This document shows positions 1 to 7,316 of a stretch of DNA of 11,832 nt, one piece after another. Each line of letters starts with the position of its first letter. Positions within the stretch are counted from its first letter, which is position 1. Source of the stretch: Methylobacteriaceae bacterium (lineage in GTDB: Bacteria; Pseudomonadota; Alphaproteobacteria; Rhizobiales; Beijerinckiaceae); assembly GCA_031272615.1 (NCBI GenBank), contig JAISTL010000290.1:1-11832 (forward strand). Direction: 5' to 3'. Under the pieces are notes generated by a model. It was given only the letters and a program-made list of their open reading frames with translations. It was not told where the DNA came from and made no database searches. A program made the translations under genes and the position numbers.

Positions 1-1
1 C

Positions 2-34
2 GCCAAAATCACTGAACGCATCATGGTCTCCTAA
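2..34 (+). CDS. C-terminal end of an upstream gene (partial, unidentified)
   Basis: In the second forward frame the first bases read AKITERIMVS followed by a TAA stop at 32-34. A strong rho-independent terminator begins four bases later, which argues that a forward gene ends here. Of the other two forward frames, one stops at 13-15 and the other reads through the terminator to 74, so this frame is the natural choice. Ten residues are too few to identify the protein. Confidence 0.45.
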   Translation, partial: AKITERIMVS

Positions 35-37
35 CAC

Positions 38-65
38 GGCGCTTCATCGGCAAGCGCCCCTTTTT
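38..65 (+). terminator. Rho-independent terminator of the upstream forward gene
   Basis: A perfect 7-bp stem, GGCGCTT (38-44) with AAGCGCC (52-58), has a 7-base loop and is followed by CC and five Ts (61-65). The T-tract lies on the plus strand, so it terminates the gene entering from the left. The hairpin could also block transcripts leaving gshA on the other strand, but it has no T-tract in that direction. Confidence 0.85.
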
Positions 66-74
66 GTCTCATAA

Positions 75-108
75 CCGCCGGGCACTATAACACAGTTTAT
101 CCCGGCGG
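75..108. repeat. Inverted repeat downstream of gshA
   Basis: CCGCCGGG (75-82) and CCCGGCGG (101-108) form a perfect 8-bp dyad around an AT-rich 18-base loop. It lies about 30 bp past the gshA stop codon. In the gshA transcript it could form a 3' hairpin that stabilises or ends the message. No T-tract follows it, so an intrinsic terminator is only possible. Confidence 0.45.
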
Positions 109-137
109 CGCCAACATAAAGTGTCGCACGCCGCACG

Positions 138-1505
138 TCAGAACGCGCATTCGGTAAACAGCGGCGTCAGTGACCCGTGCCAGCGGCCGTAAAACGCCTC
201 CAGCTTGTCCTCGGCCAAGGTGCGGCCGCGCTCGAGAAGCTCCTCCAGCGGGTGGAGATAAACGGTTTCGTCGTCACCGCCGGAATTGAGCCGCGCCCGA
301 CGTTTCAACCCCTCGCGGGCAACGGCGAGCATGTCGGCGGCAACGTCCCGAACCAAACGCCCGCCGATGACGGCGTCGAGCGCCTGCTTCGGCACATCGG
401 CGCGCAACTGCGCCATATCGGCGACACTCCAGCCCCGCACCAGATCGAGGGCGTTTTCGAGGCAGGAGTCCTCATAGAGCAGGCCCACCCACAGCGCCGG
501 CAGGGCGTTGACATGCGCTTCCGGCCCCATGTCGGCGCCGCGCATCTCCAGATACCGCTTCAGCCGCACTTCGGGGAAGGCCACCGAGGTCTGATCCTCC
601 CAGTCACTGAGCCGCGGCCGCTCACCGGGAAACGCCGCCAGCTTTCCGGCCATGAAGTCCCGGAACGACGCCCCGGCGACATCGTGATACACGCCGTCGC
701 GCTTGACGAAATACATCGGCACATCGAGGAGATAGTCGGCGTACCGCTCATAGCCGAAGCCATCGTCAAACACAAAGCCCAGCATGCCGGTGCGGGCCGG
801 GTCGGTATCCTCCCAGATATGCGAGCGCATGGAGAGATATCCGTTGGGCCTGCCGTCGGAAAACGGCGAATTGGCGAACAGCGCCGTCACCACCGGCTGC
901 AACGCCAGCGCGACGCGCATCTTCTTCACCATGTCGGCCTCGGAGGAATAATCCAGGTTGGCCTGCACCGTGGCGGTACGATACATCATGTCCAGCCCCA
1001 TACCGCCGACCTTCGGCATATAGGCGGTCATGATGGCGTAGCGGCCCTTGGGCATACGGGCGACATCGGCGCGGGTGAAGGTCGGCGCCATGCCGAGGGA
1101 GAGAAAGCCGATGCCCAGCGCATCGCCCACCGCGCGCACGGCCTCGATATGACGGCGGGTTTCCTCCGCCGTGGCGTGAATGTGTTCAAGCGGCGCGCCG
1201 GAGAGCTCGAACTGCCCGCCGGGCTCCAGCGAAATCGTCGCCCCGGAATCGAGCGTCAGGCCGATCCGGGTGTCTTTTTCAAGGATAGGCGTACCGCCGA
1301 GGGCTTCGAGGCCCTTGAGCAGCGCGTTTACGCCGGTATCGGTATCATAGGGGATTGCGGCGAGATCCGCTTTCCGGAACAGCACTTTTTCATGCTCGGT
1401 CCCGACACGCCAGTCCGGTTTCCGCTTCTCGCCCGCGGCAAACCACCGGACGAGATCGTCAACCGTCAGGACGGGCTCGGCACTCTGGTTCAAATTCCCA
1501 GCCAT
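138..1505 (-). CDS. gshA: Glutamate-cysteine ligase (gamma-glutamylcysteine synthetase)
   Basis: Cytosolic enzyme that joins glutamate and cysteine using ATP, the first and usually rate-limiting step of glutathione synthesis. The 455 residues match the usual length of the plant/alphaproteobacterial-type ligase (GCS2 superfamily), not the E. coli type. Visible signatures are GTEHEK at about 35-40, SLEPGGQFELSG at 92-103, MYRTATVQANLDYSSEADM at 174-192, an NSPFSDGRPNG stretch near 212 and IWEDTDPARTG near 230; the first two hold the acidic metal and substrate residues of the family. The ATG at 1505 has a strong ribosome site, GGAGGG at 1509-1514. It lies 218 bp downstream of rsmE on the same strand, with its own predicted promoter and a 5'-UTR dyad between them. 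I recall rsmE next to gshA and near ubiA in many alphaproteobacteria. The gene appears intact. Confidence 0.96.
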   Translation of the reverse strand: MAGNLNQSAEPVLTVDDLVRWFAAGEKRKPDWRVGTEHEKVLFRKADLAAIPYDTDTGVNALLKGLEALGGTPILEKDTRIGLTLDSGATISLEPGGQFELSGAPLEHIHATAEETRRHIEAVRAVGDALGIGFLSLGMAPTFTRADVARMPKGRYAIMTAYMPKVGGMGLDMMYRTATVQANLDYSSEADMVKKMRVALALQPVVTALFANSPFSDGRPNGYLSMRSHIWEDTDPARTGMLGFVFDDGFGYERYADYLLDVPMYFVKRDGVYHDVAGASFRDFMAGKLAAFPGERPRLSDWEDQTSVAFPEVRLKRYLEMRGADMGPEAHVNALPALWVGLLYEDSCLENALDLVRGWSVADMAQLRADVPKQALDAVIGGRLVRDVAADMLAVAREGLKRRARLNSGGDDETVYLHPLEELLERGRTLAEDKLEAFYGRWHGSLTPLFTECAF

Positions 1506-1532
1506 AGGCCCTCCAACGTCAAATTGTTCAGG

Positions 1533-1571
1533 CGCCCGTCAGGGCCCGGTTCAAGGTCGGGGTCACGGGCG
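1533..1571 (-). promoter_or_regulatory. Stem-loop in the gshA 5' leader
   Basis: CGCCCGT (1533-1539) and ACGGGCG (1565-1571) form a perfect 7-bp outer stem. A shorter inner CCCG/CGGG pairing shares the same axis, with an internal mismatch loop. On the minus strand the structure would begin within a few bases of the predicted gshA start site and end about 19 bases before the ribosome site. This fits a leader element affecting mRNA stability or translation. No known riboswitch class is recognised. Confidence 0.35.
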
Positions 1572-1579
1572 CGGGGGGC

Positions 1580-1608
1580 ATGATAGGCAAAATCCGCGCC
1601 TGTTGCAA
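1580..1608 (-). promoter_or_regulatory. Predicted sigma70-type promoter for gshA
   Basis: Read on the minus strand, a -35 box TTGCAA (1603-1608) is separated by exactly 17 bases from a -10 box TATCAT (1580-1585). Each box matches four or five of the six consensus positions. Transcription would start near 1573 and give a leader of about 68 bases before the gshA ATG. This would let gshA be expressed independently of rsmE. Assignment is by motif only. Confidence 0.5.
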
Positions 1609-1723
1609 TGACATAACGGATTATTAATTTATGGATTGCGGATTTCCGGTTGGTTTTCGGTGGCGCTTGCGGTTGCAAAGAGACGCCGTTCACGCGGGCC
1701 GATCCGGACCCTGAGATCCTCGC

Positions 1724-2470
1724 TCACGTCCAGTCCCCCAGCGCCGCCTGCACCAGGGCCAGGGCGGCGGTGGCCGCCGTATCGGCGCGCAGAATCCGCG
1801 GCCCGAGAGAGAGCGTGACAACCTCGGCACGGTTGCCGACCATGGCGCGCTCGGCATCGGAAAAGCCGCCTTCCGGGCCGATGAGCAGCGCCAGACGGGT
1901 GAAGCGCCCGCGCCGGGCGGCGAGCGCGGCGAGCGGGTCAGCCACCGGCGCGTTCTCATCGCAGAACACCAGCAGGCGATCCGTCTCCAGGGCGTCGAGC
2001 GCATCCTCAAGCGGCGTCGGCGGGCGGATTTCCGGCAGCGCGAGCACGCCGCACTGCTCCGCCGCCTCGATGCAGTTGGCGCGCACCCGCTCCAGGTTGA
2101 GATGCCGCACCTGGCCGTAATCGGTGAGCACCGGCGCCAGCGCGCCGACCCCCATCTCCACCGCCTTCTGCACCATATAATCCAGCCGGGCGTGTTTCAG
2201 CGGCGCGAACAACCAGATGAGATCGGGCAAAGGGGTTTGTTCACGCACCCTTTCGCCGGGCACGACGAAGACGGCCCGCCGGCCGTTTTCGCGCACGCGC
2301 CCCCGCCACTCGCCGTCGACTCCGTTGAACACGATGAGCGTATCGCCGTCGCGCCGCCGCATCACCGAGACAACATAATGCGCCTGCGGCGGCGGCAGCG
2401 GCACCGGTTCACCCGCCGCCAACGGACAATCGAGGAACAGGCGGGGGGCGGAAAAATCATAAAGCGCCAA
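1724..2470 (-). CDS. rsmE: 16S rRNA (uracil-1498 N3)-methyltransferase RsmE
   Basis: SAM-dependent SPOUT-fold enzyme that methylates N3 of U1498 in the 16S rRNA of the 30S subunit. The SAM-binding trefoil-knot motifs are clear near the C-terminus: IGPEGGFSDAE at about 197-207 and LGPRILRADTA at 222-232 (family usual: LGxRILRxETA). Upstream are AAEQC at 136-140 and an N-terminal PUA-like RNA-binding part with HYVVSVMRRRDGD. I chose the TTG at 2470: GGAG lies 7 bases before it (2478-2481), the protein then begins MALYDFSAPRLFLD and has 248 residues, the family's usual length. The upstream ATG at 2542 would add 24 residues (SFWSVP and so on) that do not look like the family and has no obvious ribosome site. 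It is first in the minus-strand pair with gshA; no convincing promoter was found upstream. Confidence 0.95.
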   Translation of the reverse strand: MALYDFSAPRLFLDCPLAAGEPVPLPPPQAHYVVSVMRRRDGDTLIVFNGVDGEWRGRVRENGRRAVFVVPGERVREQTPLPDLIWLFAPLKHARLDYMVQKAVEMGVGALAPVLTDYGQVRHLNLERVRANCIEAAEQCGVLALPEIRPPTPLEDALDALETDRLLVFCDENAPVADPLAALAARRGRFTRLALLIGPEGGFSDAERAMVGNRAEVVTLSLGPRILRADTAATAALALVQAALGDWT

Positions 2471-2632
2471 GGGTACACTCCAAAAGGATTCATCTGGTAC
2501 AACCGGGATTATTCTGGTAAGATGAAGAGAGTTTCGTTGCAATCACAATTTTGCTGCAAGCATGGGTTAGTCATTATTTACAACGATAACAGGTAAACCT
2601 TGCGTGAGGACCCGATCCGTGGTTTTTTATCA

Positions 2633-2647
2633 CCACACGCCGTGTGG
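2633..2647. repeat. Short perfect palindrome upstream of the four-cysteine gene
   Basis: CCACACGCCGTGTGG is a 6-bp perfect dyad with a 3-base centre. It sits in the 261-bp divergent region between rsmE and the forward gene at 2732, just after a run of six Ts. The T run lies on the wrong side for a forward terminator. It might be an operator or a leader hairpin. The rest of the region (2471-2731) is AT-richer near 2500-2600; I found no promoter there that I would defend. Confidence 0.25.
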
Positions 2648-2731
2648 AACTCGAATGCGCCGACTCTGCCCGGGGTCCGCGCCGGACGAACAACCAACGG
2701 GATGCGGGAAGTGCGACAAACGGGAGAATTC

Positions 2732-3184
2732 ATGATGTGGTGCCGCTGTCTGTTTCATTGCCTCTGGGTGAGTCTGGTTTTGCTCGCCGCGCCGGCCCGC
2801 GCCCAGGCTCCGGGATGTGAAGACGTCAAGCCCATCCTCGAGCAGCGCCAGAAGATCATCGCCCAGATCAATTCCTGGAACAAAAACAAGGATAAGCGCG
2901 TTGACCCCACCGCCGCCTGCCAGGTGGGGCGCAACCTGGTCGCCAACGGTGAAAAGCTGGTGAAATGGATTGAGCTCAACAAGGATTGGTGTGGCGTTCC
3001 CGACCAGTTTGCGGAAAACATCTTGAAAGATCACAAGAACAGCATCGGTTTGCGCGCAAACGCCTGCAAGGCCGCCGCCCAGATGGAGAAGATGAAGCAA
3101 CAGGGCGCCGCCGAAGGGCACACCAACCCCCTGGGCGCCGGCGGCCTGTCCGGCCAATGGAAAATCCCCCAGGGAGCGCTGTAA
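2732..3184 (+). CDS. Exported four-cysteine protein of unknown function
   Basis: A 150-residue protein with a signal peptide: a hydrophobic stretch at about 8-23, then ARAQA with likely cleavage after residue 26. The mature part is mostly charged and probably helical, with four cysteines at about 29, 63, 87 and 112. That number suggests two disulfide bonds in the periplasm. The tail after about 120 is rich in Gly and Pro and may be flexible. It resembles a family of small uncharacterised exported proteins that I recall from Rhizobiales and relatives; no function is known to me. The ATG at 2732 is chosen because GGGAGA lies 5 bases upstream and a signal peptide follows at once; the frame is open back to about 2600, but that extension (rich in Arg, Pro and Gly) looks non-coding. 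ubiA starts 6 bp after the stop, so the two are probably co-transcribed. Confidence 0.8.
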   Translation: MMWCRCLFHCLWVSLVLLAAPARAQAPGCEDVKPILEQRQKIIAQINSWNKNKDKRVDPTAACQVGRNLVANGEKLVKWIELNKDWCGVPDQFAENILKDHKNSIGLRANACKAAAQMEKMKQQGAAEGHTNPLGAGGLSGQWKIPQGAL

Positions 3185-3190
3185 CGGGCC

Positions 3191-4108
3191 GTGACCCCAC
3201 TCCCGCATCTGCCCGACGCCGAGGCCGACCACTGGGCTCTCCGGCTGTTTCCGGCCTGGGCCCTGCCGTATGTCGAACTGATGCGACTCGACCGGCCGGC
3301 GGGCTGGTGGCTGCTGCTGCTGCCGTGCTGGTGGGCGCTCCTGCTGGCGACGCCCGGCGGAACCCGGCCCGGTTTTCTGTTCATGCTGCTGTTTCTCATC
3401 GGCGCGGTGGTGATGCACGGCGCCGGCAGCACCTATGACGACATTCTTGACCGCGACCTCGATGCCAAGGTGCAGCGCACCGCCGGGCGGCCGATTCCCT
3501 CAGGGCGGGTGTCGGTGCGGCAGGCGGCTTTCTTCACCGCGGTGCAGGCGCTTGCCGGATTCGCCGTGCTCTGCTGTTTTGACCGGTTTTCCATCTGTCT
3601 CGGGCTGGCGTCCCTAGGGCTCGTCGCTCTCTACCCTCTCACCAAACGACTGTTCGTGGCGCCGCAGCTGATTCTCGGGCTGGTGTTCTCCTGGGGCGGA
3701 CTGATGGGCTGGAGCGTGGTGCGCCACTCCCTTCAGCTTCCCGCGCTGCTCATCTATCTCGCCGCGGCGGCATGGACCGTCGGTTTCGACACCATTTACG
3801 CCCTGCAGGACATCGAGGATGACCGTCTGGCCGGAATCCGTTCATCCGCCCGCCTGTTCGGCAGCCATGTGCACCTGTGTGTCGGCGGATGCTTCGCGTT
3901 GACGGTGATATTCCTCGCCGCCGCCGCGGCGATGACCGGCGCGGGCCTTTTCGCGTGGCTCGGAGTCGCGGCGCTGGCGGCGCACCTCCTGTGGCAGATC
4001 ACGAAGCTCTCCCCCGACAACCCGGAGACGGCGCTCAAACTCTTCCGCTCCAACCGCGTTGCCGGCTTGCTCCTGTCAGCCGGGCTGCTGCTGGATAAAC
4101 TGCTGTAA
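3191..4108 (+). CDS. ubiA: 4-hydroxybenzoate polyprenyltransferase UbiA
   Basis: Integral inner-membrane enzyme that attaches the polyprenyl chain to 4-hydroxybenzoate in ubiquinone biosynthesis. The 305 residues contain eight to nine hydrophobic segments and both Asp-rich Mg-diphosphate motifs. The first, YDDILDRDLD at about 82-91, is followed by AKVQRTAGRPIPSG; the second is YALQDIEDD at 203-211, followed by RSSARLFG. The first motif has Asp where the family has Asn (NDxxDxxxD); the other three acidic residues are kept. The GTG at 3191 is used because the N-terminus then aligns with the usual leader (PAWALPYVELMRLDRPAGWW); its ribosome site is weak, AGGGAG 14 bases away, so translation may be coupled to the preceding gene six bases upstream. 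A terminator follows at 4192. Confidence 0.93.
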   Translation: MTPLPHLPDAEADHWALRLFPAWALPYVELMRLDRPAGWWLLLLPCWWALLLATPGGTRPGFLFMLLFLIGAVVMHGAGSTYDDILDRDLDAKVQRTAGRPIPSGRVSVRQAAFFTAVQALAGFAVLCCFDRFSICLGLASLGLVALYPLTKRLFVAPQLILGLVFSWGGLMGWSVVRHSLQLPALLIYLAAAAWTVGFDTIYALQDIEDDRLAGIRSSARLFGSHVHLCVGGCFALTVIFLAAAAAMTGAGLFAWLGVAALAAHLLWQITKLSPDNPETALKLFRSNRVAGLLLSAGLLLDKLL

Positions 4109-4191
4109 ATCAAAGCTTAAAAGATAACGGCAGGCACGGCGGAACAATCCAGAACCCGGGAATCTGAAATCTGAACCAACGTTTCTTTCAC

Positions 4192-4225
4192 CCGAACCGG
4201 TGAATAACTCCGGTTGGCTCTTTTT
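4192..4225 (+). terminator. Rho-independent terminator after ubiA
   Basis: AACCGG (4195-4200) pairs with CCGGTT (4210-4215) across a 9-base loop. The stem extends by CC/GG past a bulged G, and is followed by CTCTTTTT ending at 4225. It separates the ubiA transcript from the lipid A operon. Confidence 0.75.
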
Positions 4226-4251
4226 ACGCCCGTTTTCTGCAAAGATATGCT
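4223..4251 (+). promoter_or_regulatory. Predicted promoter for the DUF374-waaA-lpxK operon
   Basis: TTTACG (4223-4228) and TATGCT (4246-4251) are 17 bases apart and match a sigma70 -35/-10 pair at four positions each. The start site would be near 4258, leaving a leader of about 33 bases. The -35 box shares its Ts with the terminator tail of ubiA. Motif-based only. Confidence 0.4.
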
Positions 4252-4290
4252 ATGACGGCCCGCGGGACGGGACGACGTGCGGATTGAATT

Positions 4291-5025
4291 ATGCTGAAAC
4301 GCCTGCGTTTGAAACGTATCATGCAAGGAACCGTTGGTTTTCTGGCCATGGTTTACCTTGCGCTTGTGCGCCTCACCAACCGCTTCACCACCGAGCCCGA
4401 AGACCCTTACCGTACCATCGGCCCGCTGATGCCGGTCATCGTCGCCATGTGGCACGGCCAACACTTCATGATTCATTTCGCCAAGCGCCGGCAGGACCGC
4501 GCAGTATCGCTGGTCTCCCGCTCCCGTGACGGCGACCTCAACGCCAGTATTCTCAAATGGCTCGGTATCCGCGCCATCCGCGGCTCCGGCGCGCGCGGCC
4601 GCAACATCCGCAAAAAAGGCGGCATCACGGCGATGCGCGCCATGATCCGGGCGCTGAAACACGGCGAAACGGGGGTGATGACGGCGGATGTGCCGAAAAT
4701 CGCCCGGGTGTGCGGCAAGGGTATTGTGACGCTGGCACAGATATCCGGACGCCCCATCGTCGCCGCGGCGGTGGTCACCAGTCGCCGCAAGGTTTTCAAA
4801 TCCTGGGACCGGGCCAGCATCGGTCTGCCCTTCGGTCGCGGCGCCATCGTCATCGGCACGCCGGTGTTCGTCGCCGCCGAAGCCGGGCCGGAGGAGTTGG
4901 AGGACGCCCGCCGGCGGGTGGAAGCCGAGCTCAACGCCGTTCATCAGCGCGCCTACGCGCTGGTCGGCGGCACCGACCCCGGCGCATCTCTGGCCCCGGC
5001 GCACAAGCAGGAGGCCGCGGTATGA
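4291..5025 (+). CDS. DUF374 lysophospholipid acyltransferase-like protein
   Basis: A 244-residue DUF374-family protein, related to the glycerolipid/lipid A (LPLAT) acyltransferases. Visible are WHGQH at about 54-58, equivalent to the family's His motif; SRSRDGD at 76-82; LGIRAIRGSGARG around 91-103; TADVPK at 131-136; and SGRPIVAAAVVTS at 152-164. An N-terminal hydrophobic stretch at about 13-28 probably anchors it in the inner membrane. From its neighbours it probably acylates a lipid A or Kdo-lipid A intermediate, or a phospholipid; the substrate is not proven for this family. The ATG at 4291 has only a weak GGAT ribosome site. The next ATG, 30 bases on, would remove the basic N-terminus. 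Its TGA overlaps the waaA ATG (ATGA), indicating translational coupling. DUF374 before waaA and lpxK is, as I recall, a common alphaproteobacterial order. Confidence 0.88.
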   Translation: MLKRLRLKRIMQGTVGFLAMVYLALVRLTNRFTTEPEDPYRTIGPLMPVIVAMWHGQHFMIHFAKRRQDRAVSLVSRSRDGDLNASILKWLGIRAIRGSGARGRNIRKKGGITAMRAMIRALKHGETGVMTADVPKIARVCGKGIVTLAQISGRPIVAAAVVTSRRKVFKSWDRASIGLPFGRGAIVIGTPVFVAAEAGPEELEDARRRVEAELNAVHQRAYALVGGTDPGASLAPAHKQEAAV

Positions 5026-6323
5026 GTGAACAACGCGAACAGCTCCCCCTGCTGCTCAGGCTCTACCGCAAGGCGACGTCCGTTCTTGAACCGCTGTTGC
5101 CGTTGTTTTTATGGGTTCGTCGCCTCAAGGGCCTGGAAGACCCGGAACGGAGCGGTGAACGGCGCGGCCTGCCGTCACTGCACCGCCCGCCGGGGGTTAT
5201 GGTTTGGGTGCACGGCGCCAGTGTCGGCGAGTTGCTGTCGGTGATTCCGCTGGTCGAGCGCCTGACGCAACGCGGCGTCGGCGTGCTGGTGACCTCCGGC
5301 ACCCGCACCTCCGCCGATTTGATCCGCGGCCGCCTGCCCGCCGGCGCCTTCCACCAGTACATTCCCCTGGACGCGCCGACCTATGTGCGTCGCTTTCTGC
5401 GCCACTGGAAGCCCTCCCTGGCGTTGTTCGCCGAATCCGAGCTGTGGCCCAATTTCATCTTTGCCCTGAAACGCGCCGACATTCCTCTGGCGCTCATCAA
5501 CGCCCGCATGTCGGACCGCTCCTTTGAGCGCTGGAGCCGGCGTCTGCCGCTCATCGGCGCTCTCCTCGGCCGCATCCCGCTGGTGCTCGCCCAGAGCGCC
5601 GAGGATACCCGTCGCTTCACCGCGCTGGGCGCCCCTGTGGTGCAAACCGTCGGCAACATCAAACATGACTGTGACGCGCCCACGGCGGACGAGCGGCTGG
5701 TGGCGCAGTATTCCGGCATCATTGCCGGACGCCCGGTGTGGATCGTGTCTTCGACCCATCCGGGGGAAGATGAGGTGTTCATCGAAACCCACCGGCGCCT
5801 GAGGGAACACTATCCGGCACTCTTGACCATCATCGCCCCACGCCACCCCAGGCGCGGCGGAGACATCGGGCAGATGGCGCTCGGCGCCGGAATTCCCGCG
5901 GCGCTGCGCTCGGCAGGCCGCCTGCCGGACCGCACCATCGGCATCTACGTCGCCGACACCCTGGGCGAACTCGGCCTGTTCTACCGGTTGGCGCCGCTGG
6001 TGTTCATGGCCGGCTCCATCGTTCCCGTCGGCGGGCACAACCCCATCGAGGCGGTCAAGCTGGGGGCGGCGGTGCTGCACGGGCCCCATGTCCACAATTT
6101 CCGCGATATCTATGCCGCCCTTGACGCCCGGAACGGAGCCGTGCCGGTCGCCGACTCCGAGGCGCTGCAGGCTGCGGTGGACAACTGCCTCGCCAACCCT
6201 GACCGTGCCCGCGCCGTCGCCCGCGCCGGTCATGAGGTGGTGTCGGAAATGGGCGGCGCCGTCAACGCCACATTGCGCGTCATCGACCCCTTCCTCGCGG
6301 CGCTGAAACTCGAAGGACATTGA
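5022..6323 (+). CDS. waaA: 3-deoxy-D-manno-octulosonic acid (Kdo) transferase
   Basis: Membrane-associated glycosyltransferase (also called KdtA) that transfers Kdo from CMP-Kdo to lipid IVA, building the inner core of lipopolysaccharide. The 433 residues are the normal length. An N-terminal hydrophobic patch at about 18-33 anchors it. HGASVGE at 64-70 carries the catalytic Glu (E70). AESELWPN at 137-144, the NIKHD motif at 212-216, SSTHPGEDE at 243-251 and APRHPRRG at 272-279 follow. GGHNPIEAVKLG at 337-348 is the GT-B C-terminal donor-binding signature. The ATG at 5022 overlaps the stop of the DUF374 gene; the frame is open further upstream inside that gene, but the homology begins at MSEQREQ. 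lpxK starts 3 bp after its stop. Whether it adds one or two Kdo residues cannot be read from the sequence. Confidence 0.96.
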   Translation: MSEQREQLPLLLRLYRKATSVLEPLLPLFLWVRRLKGLEDPERSGERRGLPSLHRPPGVMVWVHGASVGELLSVIPLVERLTQRGVGVLVTSGTRTSADLIRGRLPAGAFHQYIPLDAPTYVRRFLRHWKPSLALFAESELWPNFIFALKRADIPLALINARMSDRSFERWSRRLPLIGALLGRIPLVLAQSAEDTRRFTALGAPVVQTVGNIKHDCDAPTADERLVAQYSGIIAGRPVWIVSSTHPGEDEVFIETHRRLREHYPALLTIIAPRHPRRGGDIGQMALGAGIPAALRSAGRLPDRTIGIYVADTLGELGLFYRLAPLVFMAGSIVPVGGHNPIEAVKLGAAVLHGPHVHNFRDIYAALDARNGAVPVADSEALQAAVDNCLANPDRARAVARAGHEVVSEMGGAVNATLRVIDPFLAALKLEGH

Positions 6324-6326
6324 GCT

Positions 6327-7316
6327 ATGCGCGCCCCGGCGTTCTGGTGGACATCACCTCCCTCCCCCGCGGCGCGGCTCCTCGCCCCCCTCGCCGTTCT
6401 CTACGGCTGCGTCGCCAAGGCGCGGCTCGCCAAAACCGGTGAGCGCGCCGCCCTCCCGGTGCTGTGCGTCGGCAATTTCATCGCCGGCGGCGCCGGCAAA
6501 ACCCCCACCGCGCTCTTCGCCGCCCGCGCCCTCACCGCCCGCGGCCGCCACCCGGTGTTTCTCTCCCGCGGTTACGGCGGAACCCTCGCGCGCCGCAAAA
6601 ACGCGCCGGTTGTGGTTGACCCCGCCATCCACACGGTGCGCGATGTCGGTGACGAGCCGCTGCTGCTGGCGGACGTCGCCCCCACCGTGGTTGACCCGCT
6701 GCGGCCGCGCGGCGCACGGCTCTGCGCTGACCTCGGCGACGTCATCATCATGGATGATGGCATGCAGAATCCGGCGCTTGTCAAAGACCTCACCCTTGCG
6801 GTCATGGATTCCCGCGGCGTCGGCAATGCGTTATGCCTTCCCGCCGGGCCGCTCCGGGCTCCATTGGCCGCCCAGGCGCGGATTGCCGATGCGCTGCTGC
6901 TCATCGACGCCGGGGACATCGCCCTTCACCCGGCGCTCCGGGATCTACCGGTGTTTCACGCTTCGTTCAGTCCTGCCGCCGCGGCGGCCGCCGCCGTGAA
7001 AAACCAACGGATTCTCGCTTTTTCCGGCATCGGCGAACCGGCAAAATTCTACCGGACTTTGAAGAACTGCGGCGCAGACCTCGTGAAAACCGTAGATTTT
7101 CCAGACCATCACGCCTTTCGCCCAAGTGAAATCGAGAGTCTTGTCGCCGAAGCGCGGGCGCTGGCTGTGCCCGTATACACCACCGAGAAAGACCATGTGC
7201 GCCTTTCCGGCAGCGCCGCCGCTGCCGTACGGCCGTTTCCGGTGACGCTGCAAGCGGCGGACGAACGGGCATTCGCAGAATGTCTGGAGGGCGTGTTCGC
7301 AGGGAAAAACCACTGA
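6327..7316 (+). CDS. lpxK: Tetraacyldisaccharide 4'-kinase LpxK
   Basis: Inner-membrane kinase that phosphorylates the 4' position of the lipid A disaccharide, making lipid IVA, the acceptor of the WaaA reaction encoded just upstream. The 329 residues carry an N-terminal hydrophobic anchor at about 14-31, then the P-loop GGAGKTPT at 54-61, RGYGG at 81-85, DEP at 109-111, the Walker-B-like DDGMQN at 143-148, LPAGPLRAPL at 171-180, FPDHHAF at 258-264 with the conserved His, and TEKD at 286-289. All active-site blocks are present. It begins 3 bp after waaA and is the last gene of this operon. No clear terminator follows, so some transcription may continue into the gene at 7460. Confidence 0.96.
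   Translation: MRAPAFWWTSPPSPAARLLAPLAVLYGCVAKARLAKTGERAALPVLCVGNFIAGGAGKTPTALFAARALTARGRHPVFLSRGYGGTLARRKNAPVVVDPAIHTVRDVGDEPLLLADVAPTVVDPLRPRGARLCADLGDVIIMDDGMQNPALVKDLTLAVMDSRGVGNALCLPAGPLRAPLAAQARIADALLLIDAGDIALHPALRDLPVFHASFSPAAAAAAAVKNQRILAFSGIGEPAKFYRTLKNCGADLVKTVDFPDHHAFRPSEIESLVAEARALAVPVYTTEKDHVRLSGSAAAAVRPFPVTLQAADERAFAECLEGVFAGKNH

Noticed and set aside
177..1583. 468-codon forward frame across gshA
   Set aside because: It is the antisense shadow of gshA, whose conserved motifs are unmistakable on the other strand.
2630..3418. 262-codon minus-strand frame opposite the four-cysteine gene and the start of ubiA
   Set aside because: Gln/Gly/His-rich shadow; the plus-strand genes have a signal peptide and ribosome site, or known motifs.
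4117..5004. 295-codon minus-strand frame opposite the DUF374 gene
   Set aside because: No recognisable motif, and it covers the terminator, promoter and coding sequence of the operon on the plus strand.
4557..5021. N-terminal extension of the waaA frame by 155 codons
   Set aside because: This part is Arg/Gly/His-rich out-of-frame reading of the DUF374 gene; WaaA homology begins at the ATG at 5022.
5175..6320. 381-codon minus-strand frame opposite waaA
   Set aside because: Low-complexity His/Arg/Gly composition and complete overlap with the recognisable Kdo transferase.
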